Source of the DNA: CAZWCX01 sp964632945
GTDB lineage: Bacteria; Planctomycetota; MHYJ01; WSZJ01; CAZWCX01
NCBI GenBank assembly: GCA_964632945.1
Contig: CAZWCX010000200.1
Location: 1-10,007, forward strand
Length of the DNA: 10,007 nucleotides
Reading direction: 5' to 3'
The position numbers were made by a program, and so were the translations under genes. Positions 6,877 to 10,007 of this stretch are shown here, piece after piece. Each line of letters opens with the position of its first letter. The stretch's first letter is position 1. A model generated the notes under the pieces. That model worked only from the letters and a program-made list of their open reading frames with translations. It made no database searches and was not told the DNA's origin.

Positions 6877-6881
6877 CCTCC
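6877..6881 (-). promoter_or_regulatory. Shine-Dalgarno site deciding the GTG start of the deacetylase
   Basis: GGAGG on the minus strand sits 7 nt before the GTG at 6869-6867. It explains why translation should begin at this non-ATG codon rather than at any of the upstream ATGs in the same frame. Confidence 0.8.
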
Positions 6882-6894
6882 CAAAACCCGGAAC

Positions 6895-6923
6895 ACTGTA
6901 CTCACGCCGCCCGGGCGTGTCAA
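6895..6923 (-). promoter_or_regulatory. Predicted sigma-70-type promoter of the deacetylase-gltX operon
   Basis: On the minus strand, a perfect TTGACA (6923-6918) is followed by a 17-bp spacer and TACAGT (6900-6895, four of six to the consensus). Transcription would start near 6888, leaving a leader of about 20 nt that contains the GGAGG site. It is the best promoter-like sequence I found in the window. Confidence 0.7.
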
Positions 6924-6924
6924 C

Positions 6925-6941
6925 GGGAACCCGGGTTTCCC
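6925..6941. promoter_or_regulatory. Near-palindrome in the divergent promoter region, possible operator
   Basis: GGGAACCCGGGTTTCCC is a perfect inverted repeat apart from one extra T; its core AACCCGGGTT is exactly self-complementary. It abuts the -35 hexamer of the minus-strand promoter and lies upstream of the possible plus-strand promoter. It could bind a dimeric regulator. GC-rich palindromes also arise by chance, so confidence is low. Confidence 0.3.
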
Positions 6942-6962
6942 CGGCCGTTCCCCGGATTTCGC

Positions 6963-6992
6963 TTGCTCCGGGCCTCGGCGCAACCCTAGAAT
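6963..6992 (+). promoter_or_regulatory. Possible promoter of the zinc-ribbon protein gene
   Basis: TTGCTC (6963-6968) and TAGAAT (6987-6992, five of six to the -10 consensus) are 18 bp apart, in an A/T-rich island unusual for this window. The -35 match is poor. Transcription would start near 7000, about 27 nt before the ATG, with GGAGG at 7015-7019. Confidence 0.5.
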
Positions 6993-7026
6993 ACAAAAAT
7001 CGTTCGGTGCGCGCGGAGGATTCAGC

Positions 7027-8346
7027 ATGTCGGTCTCGTCGTCCCAACGCCTGATGAAGTGTCCAAAGTGCCTGACGCCCAACAACGTCACCAAGTCGCG
7101 TCCGGGCACCAAGGTGCGTTGCTCCAAGTGCGGATCGATGATCACCGTGCGCGAACCCGGAACGGCTTCGTCGACTTCGGCGCCCGCTCCGGCCCCGTCG
7201 CGGCGTGAGGACTCCCGCGGGGGTCGGGCCAGCGGCGTCCATTCGCGTGGCGGCGGCCGGGCCAGCGGCGTGCATTCGCGCGGCGGCCGCGAGAGCGGCG
7301 TTCATGGCCGCGGCGCCCGCGGCAGGGGCGCGCCGATCCAGGAAGAGGAGATGGCGCCCGAACGCGGCCGCGGCCGCCCGCGGGGCGAAAAGGTCGATTC
7401 GATGCCGCTCATCATCCTGGGCGTCTTCATCGCCGGATTCCTGGCGTTTCTGCTCTTCCTGGTCACTTCCAACAAGTCCAATGCCCCGGCCGCCAAGATC
7501 GAGGACGACAAGCCCAAGAAGGGCCAGCCGGTTCTCGCCGAGGCACCGCCGGACCCCAAACTCCTGGACCCGAAGAACTGGGTGCCCGACACGCCCGCCT
7601 ATCAAGGGGACAAGACCGAGCCGCCCGCCCAGGGCGACTCGCCGGACGGCGATTCGTCCAAGGGCGGGTCCGACGGAACCGGGGAGAACGCGCGGCCTCG
7701 CGAAGACCACATGAAGATCGACGCCGCCTTGCGCGGCGAGATCGAAGGTCTGCTCGCGCGCTGGCAGGACATGGGCAATGCCGACATCGAGAAGGAAGAG
7801 GCGACCATCGTCGGCAAGGGCACTCCCGCGATCCCGTGCCTCATCATGGCGGTCGGCAGCGCCGATGAGTGGGTGAGCAAGTACGCGACCCGCGTCCTGA
7901 AGAAGATGACCGGGCACGAGTATTCCTGGTCCCCCGGAATGTCGCAGAGCGACCGGGAAGCCCAGCGGGACAAGTGGATCCGCTGGTGGAACGACAACGC
8001 CACGGCGTACGCCGCCGGCACCGGCGAGGCCCAGGTGGACGCGAAGGACGCGGCGACCTCCAAGCTGCTCGATGAAGTACTCGCCGGTTACACCACGGCC
8101 GATCTCGACGGACGGCTCACCCGCGAGAAGCGGATCGTCCGGCAGGGCAAGGAGATCGTCCCCGCGATGATCGCCAAGCTCACCTATGAGATCAAGGACA
8201 TCGCCGCGGGCGCGGCAAGAATGCTCGTCGTGCTGACCAAGGAAGAGTCGTTCGGGGACTTCTCGCCGGACTATCCCGCCCCCTACCAGCAGAAGTGGCA
8301 GGAGTGGTGGGAGAAGAACAAGGAATCCTTCGAGTTCAACTATTGA
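7027..8346 (+). CDS. Zinc-ribbon, RGG-repeat, single-pass membrane protein with two HEAT-like repeats
   Basis: This 439-aa protein of unknown function has four visible parts. An N-terminal zinc ribbon (Cys12, 15, 32 and 35, CPKC-x16-CSKC) resembles MJ0042-type fingers. A Ser/Arg/Gly region (59-120) carries three near-identical units of S-R-G-G-R-x-S-G-V-H. A transmembrane helix lies at about 126-146 (MPLIILGVFIAGFLAFLLFLV). After a Pro/Asp/Gly linker, two related helical blocks follow (about 236-325 and 343-431), each ending in a Trp motif, W-IRWW-NDN and W-QEWW-EKN. The zinc ribbon is most likely cytoplasmic and the repeats periplasmic. The blocks look like HEAT-type repeats common in Planctomycetota. 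GGAGG is 7 nt before the ATG. It is divergent from the deacetylase operon and 23 nt ahead of glycerate kinase. A scaffold or adaptor role would be a guess. Confidence 0.85.
   Translation: MSVSSSQRLMKCPKCLTPNNVTKSRPGTKVRCSKCGSMITVREPGTASSTSAPAPAPSRREDSRGGRASGVHSRGGGRASGVHSRGGRESGVHGRGARGRGAPIQEEEMAPERGRGRPRGEKVDSMPLIILGVFIAGFLAFLLFLVTSNKSNAPAAKIEDDKPKKGQPVLAEAPPDPKLLDPKNWVPDTPAYQGDKTEPPAQGDSPDGDSSKGGSDGTGENARPREDHMKIDAALRGEIEGLLARWQDMGNADIEKEEATIVGKGTPAIPCLIMAVGSADEWVSKYATRVLKKMTGHEYSWSPGMSQSDREAQRDKWIRWWNDNATAYAAGTGEAQVDAKDAATSKLLDEVLAGYTTADLDGRLTREKRIVRQGKEIVPAMIAKLTYEIKDIAAGAARMLVVLTKEESFGDFSPDYPAPYQQKWQEWWEKNKESFEFNY
7213..7305 (+). repeat. In-frame tandem repeat, three units of 30-33 bp
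   Basis: Three consecutive units encode SRGGRASGVH, SRGGGRASGVH and SRGGRESGVH (residues 63-93). They are 30, 33 and 30 bp long and differ at a few bases, with a partial fourth unit (GRGARGRG) after them. All differences keep the frame. This is a coding minisatellite within the arginine/glycine-rich linker. Confidence 0.85.
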
Positions 8347-8369
8347 TCCGGCGCCGCGCGATCGAGCCC

Positions 8370-9533
8370 GTGCGCTACCTCCTCTCGCCGAACGCCTTCA
8401 AGGGGTCGCTCACCGCGATCCAGGCGGCGCGTGCCCTCGCCGCCGGAATCCGCCGCGCCCGCCCCGACGCCCGTTGCCTCCTCCTCCCCGTCGCAGATGG
8501 GGGGGACGGCACGCTCGAGGTCCTGGTGGCCGGCTCGAACGGCCGGTTGCTTTCCGCGCGAACCCTCGATCCGCTCGGACGTCCGATCCGAACCCGCTGC
8601 GGAGTGAGCGCCGACGGCCGGGTGGGATTCGTCGAGATGGCGCGGGCCTCCGGCCTCGCCCTGCTCGACGCCGGGGAACGGGATCCGATGCGGACCGACA
8701 CGCGCGGAACGGGCCGGTTGATCCACTTTCTGCTCGATCGCGGCGTGCGCGAAATCGTCGTGGCGGCGGGCGGAAGTGCCACCGTGGATGGGGGGACCGG
8801 CGCGGCGCGCGCGCTCGGTTATCGCTTTTTGGACCGGCAGGGCAAAGAACTCTCCGCGGGAGGGGGGGACTTGATCCGATTGGCGGCCATCGACGCGAGC
8901 CGGCGCGATCCGCGACTCGATCGCGTGCGGGTGCGGATCGCCTGCGATGTGCGAAATCCGCTGCTCGGTCCACTCGGCGCGGCGCGGGTGTTTGGGCCGC
9001 AAAAGGGGGCCAGGCCCGCGCAGGTGCGCCGGCTGGAAGCCGGTCTGGGCCGGTTGGCCGCGATCGCGCGTCGCGCGCTCGGGATCGAGATCGCGCAGGT
9101 TGCGCGCGGAGGAGCGGCGGGGGGGCTGGCCGCGGGCTTGCACGCATTCGCGGGGGCCCGTCTGGAGGATGGGGCGACCCTGGTGCTGGAAGCCCTGGAC
9201 TTCCGCCGCCGCCTGCGACCGGGGGACGTCGTCGTGGTGGGGGAGGGATGCCTCGACCGCAGTTCCTGGATGGGCAAGGTCCCCGTCGTCGCCGCCCGGC
9301 TGGCCCGCCGGTTCGGTGCGGACGTCGTGGCGGTTTGCGGCTCCGCCGACCCGGAAGCCGCGGCGCGATTCGCCCGCACTCTCGGACCGGTCTACACCGC
9401 GGCGGCCCGGCCCCGTGCGCCCGCGGGGAATCCGGGTACGGCGGCGCGGATCCTCGCAGGCACCGCCGAACGAATGGCCTCCGGTCTTCCGGAATGCGTT
9501 TGCGGATCCCGTTCGGCGGAGTCGCTCCGATGA
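8370..9533 (+). CDS. Glycerate kinase, type 1 (GlxK/GarK family)
   Basis: This 387-aa enzyme would phosphorylate D-glycerate with ATP, feeding glycerate from glyoxylate, serine or sugar-acid breakdown into lower glycolysis; the family generally forms 2-phosphoglycerate. Family blocks in order: SPNAFKGSLTA (6-16), PVADGGDGTLE (40-50), AAGGSATVDGG (132-142), CDVRNPLLGPLGA (192-204) leading into VFGPQKGA (207-214), GAAGGLAAGL (248-257) and GEGCLDRSSWMGKVP (291-305). Length is normal for the family, and the last ~15 residues are variable. GTG 8370 matches the usual N-terminus, but no strong ribosome site precedes it. TTG 8343, overlapping the previous stop as TTGA, is a possible coupled start that would add nine residues. 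It follows the zinc-ribbon gene closely and may share its transcript, with no obvious functional link. Confidence 0.93.
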   Translation: MRYLLSPNAFKGSLTAIQAARALAAGIRRARPDARCLLLPVADGGDGTLEVLVAGSNGRLLSARTLDPLGRPIRTRCGVSADGRVGFVEMARASGLALLDAGERDPMRTDTRGTGRLIHFLLDRGVREIVVAAGGSATVDGGTGAARALGYRFLDRQGKELSAGGGDLIRLAAIDASRRDPRLDRVRVRIACDVRNPLLGPLGAARVFGPQKGARPAQVRRLEAGLGRLAAIARRALGIEIAQVARGGAAGGLAAGLHAFAGARLEDGATLVLEALDFRRRLRPGDVVVVGEGCLDRSSWMGKVPVVAARLARRFGADVVAVCGSADPEAAARFARTLGPVYTAAARPRAPAGNPGTAARILAGTAERMASGLPECVCGSRSAESLR

Positions 9534-9659
9534 TCCGCGGCCTTCGCCCCCCATGCGCACGGGACCGTTTCACGGGCCCCCCGGTCCGGACTGCCCGGGC
9601 GTTCCCCGAGTCGTGCGCAGGATTCCCGCAGTCACCCCATCCGGCGCGGCCCGCTGAAG

Positions 9660-9688
9660 TTGGGCGCTCGTTCCGGCCGATATATCAT
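9660..9688 (+). promoter_or_regulatory. Possible promoter in the 263-bp gap after glycerate kinase
   Basis: TTGGGC (9660-9665), a 17-bp spacer and TATCAT (9683-9688, five of six) lie in the only A/T-rich patch of the gap between 9534 and 9796. A start near 9695 would give a leader of about 100 nt before ATG 9797. The rest of the gap shows only a weak GC hairpin (GGACCG 9562-9567 with CGGTCC 9582-9587, no T-tract) and no recognisable RNA gene. Confidence 0.4.
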
Positions 9689-9796
9689 GGCCGAAGCACC
9701 CCGCGCGAGGTCGCCACCCGGATCGGACCGAGCCGCCGTTCCCGAATTCGACTCCCGCGGCGGGACCCGCATCGGCGGCGTCGGACACGATCCTCG

Positions 9797-10007
9797 ATGA
9801 AAAGCCTCGACTTCGCCCTGGTCGCATCGACGACGGTCGCGCTCCTGGTGGCATGGCAGGTGGTGGAGAGCGATCAGAGAGCCCTGGCCGCGAGGGCGCC
9901 AACCGACCACCCTTCGCCCGATCCCCGCGCCGGCGAGGCGACCCGTCCGCCCCGCCCGACCCCTCGGCCTGGTTTGACCTGGTCCGCAGTCCTGTCCCTG
10001 GTGGGGG
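9797..10007 (+). CDS. Membrane-anchored or secreted protein, N-terminal part, partial
   Basis: An open frame from ATG 9797 runs off the right edge after 70 codons. It starts MKSLDFALVASTTVALLVAW and reads as an N-terminal signal anchor or signal sequence (roughly 5-22) after a single lysine. A Pro/Arg/Ala-rich stretch (about 29-58, including TRPPRPTPRPG) follows, then the start of another hydrophobic stretch at the window edge. This architecture suits an inner-membrane protein with an extracytoplasmic domain, but no family can be named from what is visible. No clear ribosome site precedes the ATG, and the start codon overlaps the stop of a 37-codon upstream frame as ATGA. A chance open frame in GC-rich DNA is possible, but the lysine-plus-hydrophobic start favours a real gene. 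Confidence 0.55.
   Translation, partial: MKSLDFALVASTTVALLVAWQVVESDQRALAARAPTDHPSPDPRAGEATRPPRPTPRPGLTWSAVLSLVG

Noticed and set aside
6870..7145. N-terminal extension of the deacetylase from an upstream ATG
   Set aside because: It would cross the promoter region and the first part of the divergent gene. GTG 6869 has GGAGG at 7 nt and coincides with the start of family similarity.
7213..7305. CRISPR-like array
   Set aside because: The units are directly adjacent with no spacers, stay in frame and encode a regular peptide repeat.
6559..7917. Minus-strand frame of 452 codons spanning the divergent region
   Set aside because: It covers parts of two real genes and their promoters, and is Arg/Gly/Ala-rich without motifs.
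8340..9573. Several overlapping minus-strand and plus-strand frames over the glycerate kinase
   Set aside because: All are GC-driven shadows of a gene with complete glycerate kinase motifs in its own frame.

Overview
This window is high-GC bacterial DNA (about two-thirds G+C by eye) and is densely packed with mostly housekeeping genes. It has no mobile element, tRNA, rRNA, CRISPR array or phage gene that I can recognise. The best lineage guess is an uncultured diderm of the Planctomycetota or a related phylum. This inference rests on an LptB (lipopolysaccharide transport, hence an outer membrane), a signal peptidase I with large inserted beta-rich segments, a DUF6677-like membrane protein, and a zinc-ribbon/transmembrane/HEAT-like protein whose repeats end in W-x-x-W-W. 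No single marker proves it.

Left arm, plus strand (1-3167): the 3' end of lepA (elongation factor 4), then lepB (signal peptidase I), lptB (LPS-transport ATPase) and a small DUF6677-like membrane protein. The spacings are short (14, 17 and 16 nt), so this looks like one operon serving membrane-coupled translation, protein export and envelope building. It meets the next operon head-on at 3167/3176, where a short hairpin spans both stop codons.

Middle, minus strand (read right to left, 6869 down to 3176): a class II-like histone deacetylase/acetylpolyamine amidohydrolase family protein with a GTG start, gltX (glutamyl-tRNA synthetase), a PfkB-family sugar or nucleoside kinase of an uncharacterised clade, and a 58-residue membrane protein with two hydrophobic segments. 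A near-consensus promoter (TTGACA-17-TACAGT) sits just upstream of the deacetylase gene.

Right arm, plus strand (7027-10007): a divergently transcribed zinc-ribbon/RGG-repeat/TM/HEAT-like protein, then a type-1 glycerate kinase. After a non-coding stretch of about 260 bp with a possible promoter comes the start of a membrane-anchored protein that runs off the window edge.

I see no convincing new multi-gene system. The points most worth a second look are the two insertions in the signal peptidase, the unlisted 58-aa membrane protein, the conserved but functionally unassigned PfkB kinase, the deacetylase-gltX operon with its palindrome-bearing divergent promoter, and the multi-domain zinc-ribbon protein.
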